From: Microbacterium phyllosphaerae
GTDB lineage: Bacteria > Actinomycetota > Actinomycetes > Actinomycetales > Microbacteriaceae
Assembly: GCF_017876435.1 (NCBI RefSeq)
Contig: NZ_JAGIOA010000001.1
Coordinates: forward strand, 3,658,001-3,722,000
Direction of reading: 5' to 3'
Length of the DNA stretch: 64,000 nucleotides
How positions within the stretch are numbered: the stretch's first letter is position 1; every line of letters begins with the position of its first letter. Under the pieces are notes generated by a model, which saw only the letters and a program-made list of their open reading frames with translations, ran no database searches and had not been told where the DNA came from. Made by a program: the position numbers and the translations under genes. Shown one piece after another: positions 1 through 8,108 of this stretch.

Positions 1-372
1 GAACGCGACGCCGCGGAGCTTGTTGTTGAGCAGCAGGGCGAGCCCGAGCGAGACGACGATCGTCAGCGGGATGTGCATCACCGAGTAGTAGATGGTGTTC
101 CAGAACGCGATGTGGAAGCTGCCGTCGCCCATCAGGCGCTGGAAGTTCGCGAACCCCACCCAGTCGGCCTTGCCGAAGACGTTCCAGTTCGTGAACGCCA
201 TGTAGAAGAGGATCAGCACCGGAAGCAGGGTCAGGAACCCGAATCCGATGAAGTTCGGCAGGATGAAGCTCCAGCCGATCAGGGCATTGCGGCGACGCAG
301 CGCCGAGCGGCGGCGGGGCAGCTTCGTCTGCGGCGGGGCCGCGTCACGGCGCGGGGCCTCGGTGGTGGTCAT
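1..372 (-). CDS. Sugar ABC transporter permease (MalF/UgpA type), partial
   Basis: Inner-membrane permease of a carbohydrate ABC importer; only the first 124 codons are present because the gene runs off the left edge. The start is an ATG at 372 with an AGGAGA ribosome site about eight bases upstream. The basic N-terminus (RRR repeats, residues 24-36) precedes a first membrane helix (about 40-62) and a periplasmic loop with the phrase WVGFANFQRLM, typical of the MalF/UgpA class. A second helix begins near residue 95. It lies 67 bp downstream of the binding-protein gene, same strand, so one operon is likely; the second permease is probably just outside the window. Family call firm, substrate unknown. 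Confidence 0.85.
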   Translation of the reverse strand, partial: MTTTEAPRRDAAPPQTKLPRRRSALRRRNALIGWSFILPNFIGFGFLTLLPVLILFYMAFTNWNVFGKADWVGFANFQRLMGDGSFHIAFWNTIYYSVMHIPLTIVVSLGLALLLNNKLRGVAF

Positions 373-439
373 GTCTCGTCTCCTGGATGCTGCGCGAGGT
401 CGGTGTCGGGGGCCGACCGGCGGCCGGCCCCCGAGTGGA

Positions 440-1717
440 TCAGCCGACCTCGTTCTTGACGCGGTCCTCGGCCGTCTTGATGGCGTCGTCGACGGACGCG
501 GAGCCCGACATGACGGCGGTGTGCAGATCGGCCAGGATGCCCTGGATCGTCGCCGTCTTGCTCGAGGTGGGGTTCTCGGGCAGGACATCGTGCGTCGACC
601 AGGCGAACGTCGACAGGTCGTCGGCGGGTGCCCCGTCGACCGCGAAGTACGTGTCGACCACGGCGTCGTTCGTGAGCGCGGGCGAGATGCCGATCGCGGC
701 GAGCGCCTGCGCGCCCTCCTCGGACGCGGCGAACTCGAGGAACTGCTTGGCGGCGTCGACCTTGGCGGAGTCGATGTTCGCGTTGATGCCGAAGCCCGTC
801 GGGTCGCCGAAGGTCACCGGGGTGTTGTCGGTGCCGGTGGTCTTCTCGTCGAGCTGAGGCGCGGGCGCGATGCCCCACTCGAAGTCGTTCGCCTCACCCG
901 ACGCCTGCTGCGCGATGAGCGTCGCGGTGTACCAGGTGCCCATCAGCATCATCGCGGCCTTCTGGGTGCCGAACTCGCCCTGGTAGGTGAGCTGGTTGGC
1001 GGTCGAGGTGTTGAAGTCGACCTGGTCGCCGGCATCCTGCAGAGCGAGCGTGCTGTCGTAGTAGTCCTTCATGTTGTCGAAGTCGCCGTCGAGCACGCTC
1101 GTGCCGGTCTGCGCGTTCGCGAAGCCCTGCACGGTCGACTGCCAGCGGTGAAGGTACGTGCCCTTGGACGCGTCGGTGGTGAGGGCCGCGGCGGCGTCCG
1201 CGTAGTCGTCCCACGTCCACGAGCCGTCGGGCTGGTCGACGCCCGCCGCCTCGAAGAGCGCCTTGTTGTAGAAGAGCACCCACGAGTCCTGACGGTAGGG
1301 AACCGCGTACGCGGCGCCGTCGACCTCGTAGGAGTCGGCTCCGCTGATGCCGTCGGGCAGCGCCACGTCCGAGACATCCAGCAGCTGGCCGCCCTCCTGG
1401 AAGGTCGTGACGTACTTGACCTCCTTCTGCGTGATGATGTCGGGGCCCGACCCTGCGGCGAGGTCGGCGGTGACGAGCGTGTTGTACTCGGCGGCGTCGT
1501 ACTCCTTGAGCTCGATCTTCACGTTCGGGTGATCCTTGGTGAAGGCGTCGGCGAGCGTCTGGAACTCGGGGGTGGTGTCGATGCTCCAGCCCGAGAGGGT
1601 GAGCGTGACGGGGGCGTCGGGGTCGGTCTCGCCGGCGTCGCTGCTGCCGGAGCAGCCTGCGAGGGCGAGGGCCGCGACGGCGGCGATGCTGCCGGCGGCG
1701 AGGATCTTGCGGTTCAT
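440..1717 (-). CDS. Sugar ABC transporter substrate-binding lipoprotein
   Basis: Extracellular solute-binding protein (family 1) of a carbohydrate ABC importer, 425 aa. The chosen ATG at 1717 is preceded by AAAGGAG and begins a clear lipoprotein signal: basic MNRK, hydrophobic stretch, lipobox LALAGC with the lipidated Cys at residue 22, so it is anchored to the outer face of the membrane. A 54-residue upstream extension in frame is proline-rich, lacks a ribosome site and is rejected. The mature part has the usual family-1 pattern (PDIITQKEV, QDSWVLFYNKALFEAAG, MGTWY). It sits between the DUF2264 gene and the permease; the neighbours suggest an oligosaccharide, perhaps uronate-containing, as ligand. 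Confidence 0.9.
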   Translation of the reverse strand: MNRKILAAGSIAAVAALALAGCSGSSDAGETDPDAPVTLTLSGWSIDTTPEFQTLADAFTKDHPNVKIELKEYDAAEYNTLVTADLAAGSGPDIITQKEVKYVTTFQEGGQLLDVSDVALPDGISGADSYEVDGAAYAVPYRQDSWVLFYNKALFEAAGVDQPDGSWTWDDYADAAAALTTDASKGTYLHRWQSTVQGFANAQTGTSVLDGDFDNMKDYYDSTLALQDAGDQVDFNTSTANQLTYQGEFGTQKAAMMLMGTWYTATLIAQQASGEANDFEWGIAPAPQLDEKTTGTDNTPVTFGDPTGFGINANIDSAKVDAAKQFLEFAASEEGAQALAAIGISPALTNDAVVDTYFAVDGAPADDLSTFAWSTHDVLPENPTSSKTATIQGILADLHTAVMSGSASVDDAIKTAEDRVKNEVG

Positions 1718-1784
1718 GGGGATACTGCTCCTTTGCAATGGCGGGTGCCCCAGACGGGGCGGGATGACGGGTCGGGACGACGGC

Positions 1785-3734
1785 TCAGGCGAGCCGGTGT
1801 TCGGTGGTGGTGGAATCGGGCCAGACGACGGCGACGTCGTCGCCGTCGATGCGGGCGGAGGGAGCGGATGCCGCGGCACGGTCGGACAGGTGCACCGCGG
1901 TCGCGATCCACTCCCCCGTCAAGACCGGGTAGGTGATGACGGGGACGGATGCCGCCGCACCGAGCGGGCTGGCATCTCGCCGCGCCTCGATCGACGGCAC
2001 TCCCCCGGGCGTGACGGCGGCGATGGTGCTGTGGCGGCCTCGGGCGCTCGCGGAGGCGGCTGTCGCCGAGAGGGTGTCGTCGACGGCATCCGCGGCGAGC
2101 GCCCACCCGCCGATGCGCAGGGCGGTGGGGGCTGCATCCGCCTCGATCCGATCGATGCGCACGAGCCGCACCTCCCACGCTCCGCGCACGATCGACCAGG
2201 TGGTGACGGTGCCCGCGACCTCGACCTCGCCGGTGATGCCGGAGCCATGTCGGGTCTGGGTCGCGTCCGGTGCGATCCAGTGCGCGGTCGCCTCGGATCC
2301 GGCGATCGCGGCATCCCCGTCGCGACGGATGCCCTGCACGCGCATACCGGCACGGTGCGTCGCCCGGCCGTCGGCATGCAGCAGCGCGACCGACTGCTCG
2401 AGGGGCTCGGCCCAGGCATCGCCGTTGAGCAGCGGGCTCGCGGCGGTCGAGTAGCCGAGGCGGGCGTAGAGCGGCGAATCGCCGACGAGGTCGCCGGGGC
2501 GCGCGTGGTCGGCCCCGTGGTTGATCACTCGCACGATGCCGTCGTCGGCCGTGGCGGAGATGATCCACGCCGGCGCCTGGACGGCACGGAGTACGTCGAC
2601 CGTCTCGATGGGCAGAGGCTCGGCCGGCGCAGACCACACCGGATGATCTGCGGGGAGAGCGACGCCGAGCAGCCCCTTCGAGGCCCAGTACGGGGAGCCG
2701 GTGCCGGAGTAGTTCTGTGCGAGCCGACGCCACTCACCGTGCCACCCGAGGTCGAGGAGCCCCTGATCGTTGGGGGCGCCGTTCTCGGCGAAGTGGCGGA
2801 CGATGTCGGATGCCGCGCGGCGCAGCTGCCCGAGCGGGACAGACGGGACCTGGGCGATGGCGCCCGCCCAGTAGGGCGCTGCCGCGGCGAAGCGGTAGAC
2901 GAGGCTGCGGCCCTGGATCAGCGGCGAGCCGTCGGCGCCGACGAGCGCGATCGCGTCCTGCAGGAAGGTGTCGAGCCGGGCGAGATCGCCCTCGGTGCGG
3001 CCGCCCGCGAGCTCGCCGGCGCCCTGCATCCGCGACCACAGCACCGGGTAGAGGTGTAGCGCCCAGCCGACGTAGTGGTCGTACGCGCGGTCGTCGCCGT
3101 CGGAGATCCAGCCGCCCTCGCGCACGAACGAGTCGTGCTGCGCGAGGTCCTGCGCGATGTCGGCCTGCGACCAGGGGCCGCCCACCGAGCGCAGGAACGT
3201 CTGCACCACGACACGGAACCACAGCCAGTTGTTCTTCGGGTAGCTGTCGTCGCCCACCACGGGGGCGAGGTAGTCGATCATGCGGTGCTGAGTGGTCTCG
3301 TCGAGGCGATCCCAGATCCAGGGGCGGGTCATGTCGAGGATCAGGGCGATCGACGCCGCCTCGACCTTGGCCTGGGCATGCTCGTCGAGTCGCACCCACC
3401 GGTCGGGGCTCGACGGATCGACCCCGGCCACGATGCCGCGGGAGTAGAAGTCGATGAGGTCGTCGACCCCTTCGCCGCGCGCACCCGCGATGCGGAAGCC
3501 GGCGAGCAGAAAGGTCCGCACGAAGCCCTCGAGGCCGTCGACGTCGATGCCGTAGCCGCCGGATGCGCCGGGAAGCGTGATGCGAGCGCCGTTCTCGGAG
3601 GCCCACGGGCGGACCGCGGCGAGCAGCCCGTCGGCGTACGCGAGCAGATCGTCGCGCGACCACTCGGCATCCGGAGACGCATGGCCCTCGCGGGGGCTCA
3701 TCGCCGTCGGGGCGACGGTGCGCTCGTACGTCAC
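1785..3734 (-). CDS. DUF2264 domain protein, probable glycan-degradation enzyme
   Basis: Protein of 649 aa matching the DUF2264 family, found in polysaccharide-use loci but with no settled reaction that I know of. The N-terminal two thirds has the helical-barrel flavour of these proteins (YPKNNWLWFRVVVQTFLRS about 200, WHGEWRRLAQNYSGTGSPYW about 340, then SKGLLGVALP); the last third looks beta-rich. There is no signal peptide, so it should act in the cytoplasm on imported material. The start is a GTG at 3734 preceded by AAAGGAG. It is the first gene of the leftward operon with the ABC transporter and is divergent from the heparinase-like gene. A short GC hairpin (1747-1760) lies between it and the binding-protein gene. 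Confidence 0.8.
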   Translation of the reverse strand: MTYERTVAPTAMSPREGHASPDAEWSRDDLLAYADGLLAAVRPWASENGARITLPGASGGYGIDVDGLEGFVRTFLLAGFRIAGARGEGVDDLIDFYSRGIVAGVDPSSPDRWVRLDEHAQAKVEAASIALILDMTRPWIWDRLDETTQHRMIDYLAPVVGDDSYPKNNWLWFRVVVQTFLRSVGGPWSQADIAQDLAQHDSFVREGGWISDGDDRAYDHYVGWALHLYPVLWSRMQGAGELAGGRTEGDLARLDTFLQDAIALVGADGSPLIQGRSLVYRFAAAAPYWAGAIAQVPSVPLGQLRRAASDIVRHFAENGAPNDQGLLDLGWHGEWRRLAQNYSGTGSPYWASKGLLGVALPADHPVWSAPAEPLPIETVDVLRAVQAPAWIISATADDGIVRVINHGADHARPGDLVGDSPLYARLGYSTAASPLLNGDAWAEPLEQSVALLHADGRATHRAGMRVQGIRRDGDAAIAGSEATAHWIAPDATQTRHGSGITGEVEVAGTVTTWSIVRGAWEVRLVRIDRIEADAAPTALRIGGWALAADAVDDTLSATAASASARGRHSTIAAVTPGGVPSIEARRDASPLGAAASVPVITYPVLTGEWIATAVHLSDRAAASAPSARIDGDDVAVVWPDSTTTEHRLA

Positions 3735-3846
3735 AGGGTTCTCCTTTGAAGGCTGCTTCGAGGTGGATCGCGGGGACGTTCGTCCCTTCGCGATCGTTGG
3801 GAGATTATCATCGCATTTCGATCAAGACAAGACTCAAATAAATCTA

Positions 3847-3879
3847 GATCGATCATTTTCGATCAGCTATGCTGAGTCC
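3847..3879 (+). promoter_or_regulatory. Inverted-repeat operator and leaderless promoter, divergent glycan locus
   Basis: A perfect GATCGA-N6-TCGATC inverted repeat occupies 3847-3864, inside an AT-rich island that stands out from the GC-rich surroundings. A -10-like TATGCT at 3868-3873 lies exactly six bases before the GTG at 3880, so the heparinase-like mRNA is probably leaderless. The repeat lies where a regulator would control both divergent units; the hybrid regulator encoded at 5679 is the obvious candidate. The repeat and spacing are seen; the binding partner is inference. Confidence 0.55.
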
Positions 3880-5682
3880 GTGAACACGCTTCCCGCGCCG
3901 ACCGCCGACGATCGCGTCGCCTGGGCGCACGTCGATGCGACTGACCTGCGCGCCCGCGCCGAGGCGGATCTCGGCGCGCCCTGGCCGCAGCCCCTCGCCA
4001 GTCAGGCCGCTCGCGTGCACCGCGACGGCGACCGGGTCGCCTGGGAAGACCAGGCCTTCGCGCGACAGCACCGACTCAGCAGGGCGGTGATCGCCGCGGC
4101 CGTCACACTGGACGGGCGCTGGATCGACGAGGTCATCGACGGGGTGCAGCTGCTGTGCGAGCAGAGCTCGTGGTGCTGGCCGGCCCACGACGACACGTTC
4201 GACCGGCACGGCAGCGTGCTCGCGACCGTCACGGATCCCTTCCTCGACCTCGGCGCGGGAGAGGTCGTGGCCCAGCTCGCGTGGATCGATCACGTGCTCG
4301 GCTCGCAGCTCGATGCCCGCGCACCCGGCATCCGCTCCCGCATCCGGCACGAAGCGCAGGTGCGTGTCTTCCGCCCCTTCGTCGAGCGCCGCGACTGGCA
4401 CTGGCTCGGACTCGACGGCGACGTGCACAACTGGAATCCGTGGATCCACTCGTCCGTCCTCACCGCCGCCGTGCAGCTGCACGCCGACCCCGAACGCATC
4501 ACCGACCTGGTCGTCGAGGGACTCGACCGCTACCTCGCCTCGCTGCCCGAAGACGGCGCGATCGACGAGGGCTACTCGTACTGGTGGAACGGCGCCTGCC
4601 GCGCACTCGAGGCGCTCGACCTGCTCGAGTACGCGACGGACAGATCACGACCCGACCTCGCCGGACTGCGCGAGACCGTCGCGTTTCCGCACCGTTGCCA
4701 CCTGGGCGGCGACTGGTACGCCAACCTCGCCGACGGGCAGGCCCGCCCGCCGGCGGATCAGCCCTGGCACGCCCTGCACCGCGCGGCCCGGCGGATCGGC
4801 GATGCGGATGCCGCCGCCCACGCCGCCTCGCACCGCGACGCCGCCCCGTCGGAGTTCGCCGGGCTCGGACGCCTGATCCGTGCACTGACGGATGCCGAGT
4901 GGCTCGCCGCCGCCACCGCCGACTCTCCTCTTCCGCGCGACGTGTGGCTGCCGTCGACGCAGGTTCTGCTCGCCCGCGAACAGGCGGGGACCGCCGCGGG
5001 GCTCGGCCTCGTGATCAAGGGCGGGCATAACGCCGAGCACCACAACCACAACGACGTCGGTTCGTTCATCGTCACGTCCGACGGAGTTCCGGTGATCGTC
5101 GATGCCGGGCGCCCGACGTACACCAAGGCCACGTTCGGGCCCGACCGCTACTCGATCTGGACCATGCGGAGCTCGTGGCACAACACCCCCACGATCGCGG
5201 GCGTCGATCAGTCGCCGGGGCGGGAGTTCGCCGCATCCGATGTCGAGGTCTCGGTGACGGATGCGGCGTCGTCGCTGACTCTCGACCTCGCCGGCGCCTA
5301 CGACGTCGCCGGACCGACCTGGCGACGCACGGCGGCGCTCGACCGCGGGGCGCGCGTCGTCCGCGTCTCGGACGAGTGGGCCGCGCCCCTGCCCGGTGGG
5401 CCGACCGCCCTGAACCTCGTCGTCGCGGGCACCGTCTCAGCCCTCGATGACGGCGTGCGGGTCACGCCGCTCGACGGTGCAGCACCCATCGTGATCCGCT
5501 GGCCCGCCGGCATCCGAGCCGCCCAGAGGGTGCGCCTGCTCGACGACCCGATGCTGAGCGACGTGTGGGGCGAGCGACTCACCCGCATCGAACTCGACGT
5601 GAGCGCGCACGATCGCGCGTGGATCACGGTAGAAAGAGACGACGCCACCCCGGGGACGGGTGACAGCGAGGACGACCGATGA
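3880..5682 (+). CDS. Heparinase II/III family polysaccharide lyase-like protein
   Basis: Protein of 600 aa with an N-terminal alpha-helical toroid region and a C-terminal heparinase II/III-like beta-sandwich. The diagnostic segment, near residue 383, reads HNAEHHNHNDVGSFIV, the His/Asn/Asp-rich motif that holds the metal and catalytic residues in this family, followed by VPVIVDAG. Members cleave uronic-acid-containing glycans by beta-elimination. No signal peptide is present, so it should act on imported oligosaccharides in the cytosol. I chose GTG 3880 because a TATGCT box ends six bases upstream (leaderless) and family similarity begins after it; the longer in-frame extension crosses the promoter. 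The stop overlaps the regulator start (ATGA). Confidence 0.82.
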   Translation: MNTLPAPTADDRVAWAHVDATDLRARAEADLGAPWPQPLASQAARVHRDGDRVAWEDQAFARQHRLSRAVIAAAVTLDGRWIDEVIDGVQLLCEQSSWCWPAHDDTFDRHGSVLATVTDPFLDLGAGEVVAQLAWIDHVLGSQLDARAPGIRSRIRHEAQVRVFRPFVERRDWHWLGLDGDVHNWNPWIHSSVLTAAVQLHADPERITDLVVEGLDRYLASLPEDGAIDEGYSYWWNGACRALEALDLLEYATDRSRPDLAGLRETVAFPHRCHLGGDWYANLADGQARPPADQPWHALHRAARRIGDADAAAHAASHRDAAPSEFAGLGRLIRALTDAEWLAAATADSPLPRDVWLPSTQVLLAREQAGTAAGLGLVIKGGHNAEHHNHNDVGSFIVTSDGVPVIVDAGRPTYTKATFGPDRYSIWTMRSSWHNTPTIAGVDQSPGREFAASDVEVSVTDAASSLTLDLAGAYDVAGPTWRRTAALDRGARVVRVSDEWAAPLPGGPTALNLVVAGTVSALDDGVRVTPLDGAAPIVIRWPAGIRAAQRVRLLDDPMLSDVWGERLTRIELDVSAHDRAWITVERDDATPGTGDSEDDR

Positions 5683-6767
5683 CCGATCAGCAGCACGCTC
5701 CGCTGGCGCCCGCGCGTCACGCGCACATCATCGCCGCCCTCGAGCGCGACGGGATCGTGCGGGTCTCACGCCTGACTGAAGAGCTCGGCGTCGCGCCGGT
5801 GACGCTGCGCCGCGACCTGCAGCAGCTCGAGGAGGAGGGCCGTCTCGAGCGCGTGCACGGTGGCGCGGTGCCGGCCGAGGCTGCGCGCGCGGATGAGCCG
5901 GCGCCCGCCCAGACCGGTGGCGCGATCGGCGTGCTGGTGCCGTCGCTCGCCTACTACTGGCCCGGTGTCGTGCGGGGCATGGAGGCCGAGGCGCGCAAGC
6001 GCGGGCTTCGTCTGGTGCTACGCGGCGCCTCGTACGAGCTGCAGGACGAGCGCCCCGTGCTCGAGCGCCTCATCGCCGCCGACGACATCCGCGGCCTCAT
6101 CGTCGCCCCCAACCCCGACGTGACCCACGCGCAGGACGTGGTGCAGTGGCTCGACGCCTCCGGCATCCCGGCGGTGTTCGTCGAGCGCGACGCCGTGGTG
6201 CTCCCCGACCGTGCGCCCGTCGAGAACGTCACGACCGACCATGCCCTGGGTGCGGTGCTCGCGGCGCGCCACCTGGCCGCCCTCGGCCACCGCCGCATCG
6301 GCCTCATCCTGTCGCGGGAGTCGCCGACCGGCCGCAAGATCGTCACAGGATGGGCGACGGCCTGCGACGAGCTCGGATTGGCTCCGGCCGACCACTTCGA
6401 GAGCCTCTTCCCCGACCGCAACGGCCCGGGCTTCGCGACCGCCGTGAACGCGGCGATCGACAAGGCACTCGACGCCGGGGTGACGGGGGTGCTCATCCAC
6501 TCCGACCCCGAGGCGATGGCGTTCATCGACATCGCGCTGAACCGCGGACTCTCGGTGCCCGAAGACCTCTCGGTCGTCGCCTACGACGACGAGGTCGCAC
6601 AGCTGTTCACCCCGGCGCTCAGCGCGGTCAGTCCGCCGCGTGCCGCCGTCGGAGCCGCCGCGATCGACCTTCTCGCCAAGCGCATCGCCGACCCCACGCG
6701 TCCGGTGCATCGGGTGTCACTGAGCCCGACGATGCACGCCAGGGAGTCGTCGGCTCCACCCGCCTGA
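5679..6767 (+). CDS. Hybrid regulator: DeoR-type HTH with LacI-type sensor domain
   Basis: Transcription factor of 362 aa. Residues about 15-62 form a DeoR-like winged helix (RVSRLTEELGVAPVTLRRDLQQLEEEG, then ERVHGG). Residues about 80-355 are a periplasmic-binding-protein-like sensor of LacI/GalR type (GVLVPSLAYYWPGVVRGMEAEA, FVERDAV, ARHLAALGHRRIGLI). The DNA-binding end is thus not that of LacI although the ligand end is. Translation is coupled to the heparinase-like gene by an ATGA overlap at 5679-5682. It probably senses the imported sugar and binds the inverted repeat at 3847-3864. The last codons fall inside a 39-bp direct repeat shared with the 3' end of the next gene. Confidence 0.85.
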   Translation: MTDQQHAPLAPARHAHIIAALERDGIVRVSRLTEELGVAPVTLRRDLQQLEEEGRLERVHGGAVPAEAARADEPAPAQTGGAIGVLVPSLAYYWPGVVRGMEAEARKRGLRLVLRGASYELQDERPVLERLIAADDIRGLIVAPNPDVTHAQDVVQWLDASGIPAVFVERDAVVLPDRAPVENVTTDHALGAVLAARHLAALGHRRIGLILSRESPTGRKIVTGWATACDELGLAPADHFESLFPDRNGPGFATAVNAAIDKALDAGVTGVLIHSDPEAMAFIDIALNRGLSVPEDLSVVAYDDEVAQLFTPALSAVSPPRAAVGAAAIDLLAKRIADPTRPVHRVSLSPTMHARESSAPPA

Positions 6768-7030
6768 CGTCAGCGCGCGCTCGCGCGCTGGGTCCTCCAC
6801 GCGCCAGGCGCATCCCGCGACTCAGGCGGGGTCAATTCCGCATCCCGCGACTCAGGCGGGGTCGATTCCGCATCCCGCGACTCAGGCGGGGTCAAAAGAG
6901 CATCCGAATCAGCCGTTTCCGGTGTCGAATTGACCCCGCACCGCGAGTCCGGTGTCGAATCGACCCGCAGCGGGCACGGCGGCGCACGAGGCGGCTCCAC
7001 CCGCCTGACGTCAGCGCGCGCTGGCGCGCT
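6751..7030. repeat. Composite intergenic repeat element between convergent regulator genes
   Basis: The region is bounded by two near-identical 39-bp direct copies (6751-6789 and 6992-7030; one mismatch). The left copy contains the stop codon of the hybrid regulator; the right copy encodes the last codons of the LacI regulator on the other strand. Between them are three tandem units of about 30 bp starting at 6811, 6841 and 6871, each with GCGGGGTC (the first two continuing R-ATTC). Two inverted copies of the same core follow at 6927-6939 and 6957-6968, also 30 bp apart. Transcribed, the arms could pair into a long stem. No coding function is evident. Confidence 0.75.
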
Positions 7031-8030
7031 CGACGAGAAGGGTCGGCACGACGGCGGATGCCTCGACCCCCGCCGTCCCCTCGATCTGAGCCACGAGCAG
7101 GTCGACGGCGCGGTGCGCGAGAGCGGTGAAGTCCTGACGGATCGTCGTCAACGGAGGGCGGTAGTTGGCGGCATCCGGCACGTCGTCGAATCCGATCACG
7201 CTGACGTCCTCAGGAATCCGGCGCCCGGCCTCGGCGAGCGCGCGCAGCAGCCCCAGCGCCATCTGGTCGTTGGCGCAGAAGACGGCGGATGCTGCGCTAA
7301 GCGCATCGCCCGCGGCGAACCCGGCCTCGGCCGACCAGTCACCGCGCGCCACCGCCGGAGGTTCGATGCCCGCGGCGACGAGGGTCTCGCGCCAGCCGCG
7401 CTCGCGCTCGGCTGCGGCGAACGAGTCGGCCGGACCCGCGAGATGGTGCACGGAGTCGTGCCCGAGGCTCAGCAGATGCGCGGTCGCCGCAGCGGCACCG
7501 CCGACGTGGTCGCTGTGCACGACGGCGAGGTCGGCTGTGGCCGGTGCATCGACGACCACCAGGCGCAGTCCCGCCGGGCGCTGCGCCGCGGGAACCAGGG
7601 CGGATGCCTCGTTCAGCACGATCGCGCCGTCGACCTCCTGCTCGGCGAGGCGCTCGAACGCGTCGGCGACGCTCTCGCCCGCGGTCACGAGGGTGAGGGC
7701 GTACCCGCGCTCAGCCGCCGCTTCGGCGGTGGCCTGCAGCATCCGCGAGTTGCCGACCGTCGCGAGCGTGGTGACGACGAGTCCGATGGTCTGAGAGCGG
7801 CCGGTACGCAGGGCTCGGGCGGCACGGTGCGGGCGGTATCCGAGCTCGGCCATGGCCTGCTCGACCCGCTCGCGGGTGGCGGGATCGACCCGGGGGCTCT
7901 CGTTCACGACGCGAGAGACGGTCTGCCCCGAGACGCCGGCGCGCGAGGCGACCATCGCCATCGACACGCGGCCCGACGAGGGGCGGCGGCGGCGCGGCCT
8001 GCCGGCATCGCGCAGGAGGTCGTCTTCCAT
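7011..8030 (-). CDS. LacI family transcriptional regulator, probable galactose repressor
   Basis: LacI/GalR family protein of 339 aa. The helix-turn-helix lies at about residues 24-50 (VSMAMVASRAGVSGQTVSRVVNESPRV, with the family hinge RTGRSQTIGLVV just after), followed by a periplasmic-binding-type sensor domain (VFCANDQMALG, SVIGFDDVPDA). ATG 8030 has AAGGAG nine bases upstream. It is divergent from galT, and two copies of TGTT-N-ACGT-N-AMCA lie over the galT promoter at 8064-8077 and 8095-8108, so it is the natural candidate for repressor of galTK and perhaps of itself. Ligand identity is inference from context. Confidence 0.85.
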   Translation of the reverse strand: MEDDLLRDAGRPRRRRPSSGRVSMAMVASRAGVSGQTVSRVVNESPRVDPATRERVEQAMAELGYRPHRAARALRTGRSQTIGLVVTTLATVGNSRMLQATAEAAAERGYALTLVTAGESVADAFERLAEQEVDGAIVLNEASALVPAAQRPAGLRLVVVDAPATADLAVVHSDHVGGAAAATAHLLSLGHDSVHHLAGPADSFAAAERERGWRETLVAAGIEPPAVARGDWSAEAGFAAGDALSAASAVFCANDQMALGLLRALAEAGRRIPEDVSVIGFDDVPDAANYRPPLTTIRQDFTALAHRAVDLLVAQIEGTAGVEASAVVPTLLVERASAR

Positions 8031-8063
8031 GGCGGGCGCTCCTTCAGCCGTTCACACTCGGAA

Positions 8064-8108
8064 TGTTGACGTTACCACGGACCTGTGCGTACCATGTTTA
8101 CGTGAACA
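8064..8108 (+). promoter_or_regulatory. galT promoter with two LacI-type operators
   Basis: A -35 TTGACG (8066-8071), 18-bp spacer and -10 TACCAT (8090-8095) lie six bases before the GTG of galT (8102), predicting a leaderless mRNA. Two near-palindromes with the same layout cover it: TGTTGACGTTACCA (8064-8077, over the -35) and TGTTTACGTGAACA (8095-8108, over the -10 and start). The central ACGT and TGTT/AMCA edges fit LacI-family operators. This would give strong repression by blocking polymerase. Confidence 0.7.

Noticed and set aside
1747..1760. GCCCC-AGAC-GGGGC hairpin between DUF2264 and binding-protein genes
   Set aside because: Only a 5-bp stem without U-tract inside an operon; too weak to call a terminator.
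248..1936. Long plus-strand open frame across the sugar-binding-protein gene
   Set aside because: It is antisense to a gene with a clear lipoprotein signal and family motifs; composition is Arg/Gly-rich and unconvincing.
6811..6894. Three 30-bp tandem units, considered as CRISPR repeats
   Set aside because: Units are contiguous without spacers and no cas genes are near.
6751..7030. 39-bp direct repeats considered as phage or integron attachment sites
   Set aside because: No integrase, tRNA or mobile gene is adjacent; the bounded segment contains only inverted and tandem repeats.
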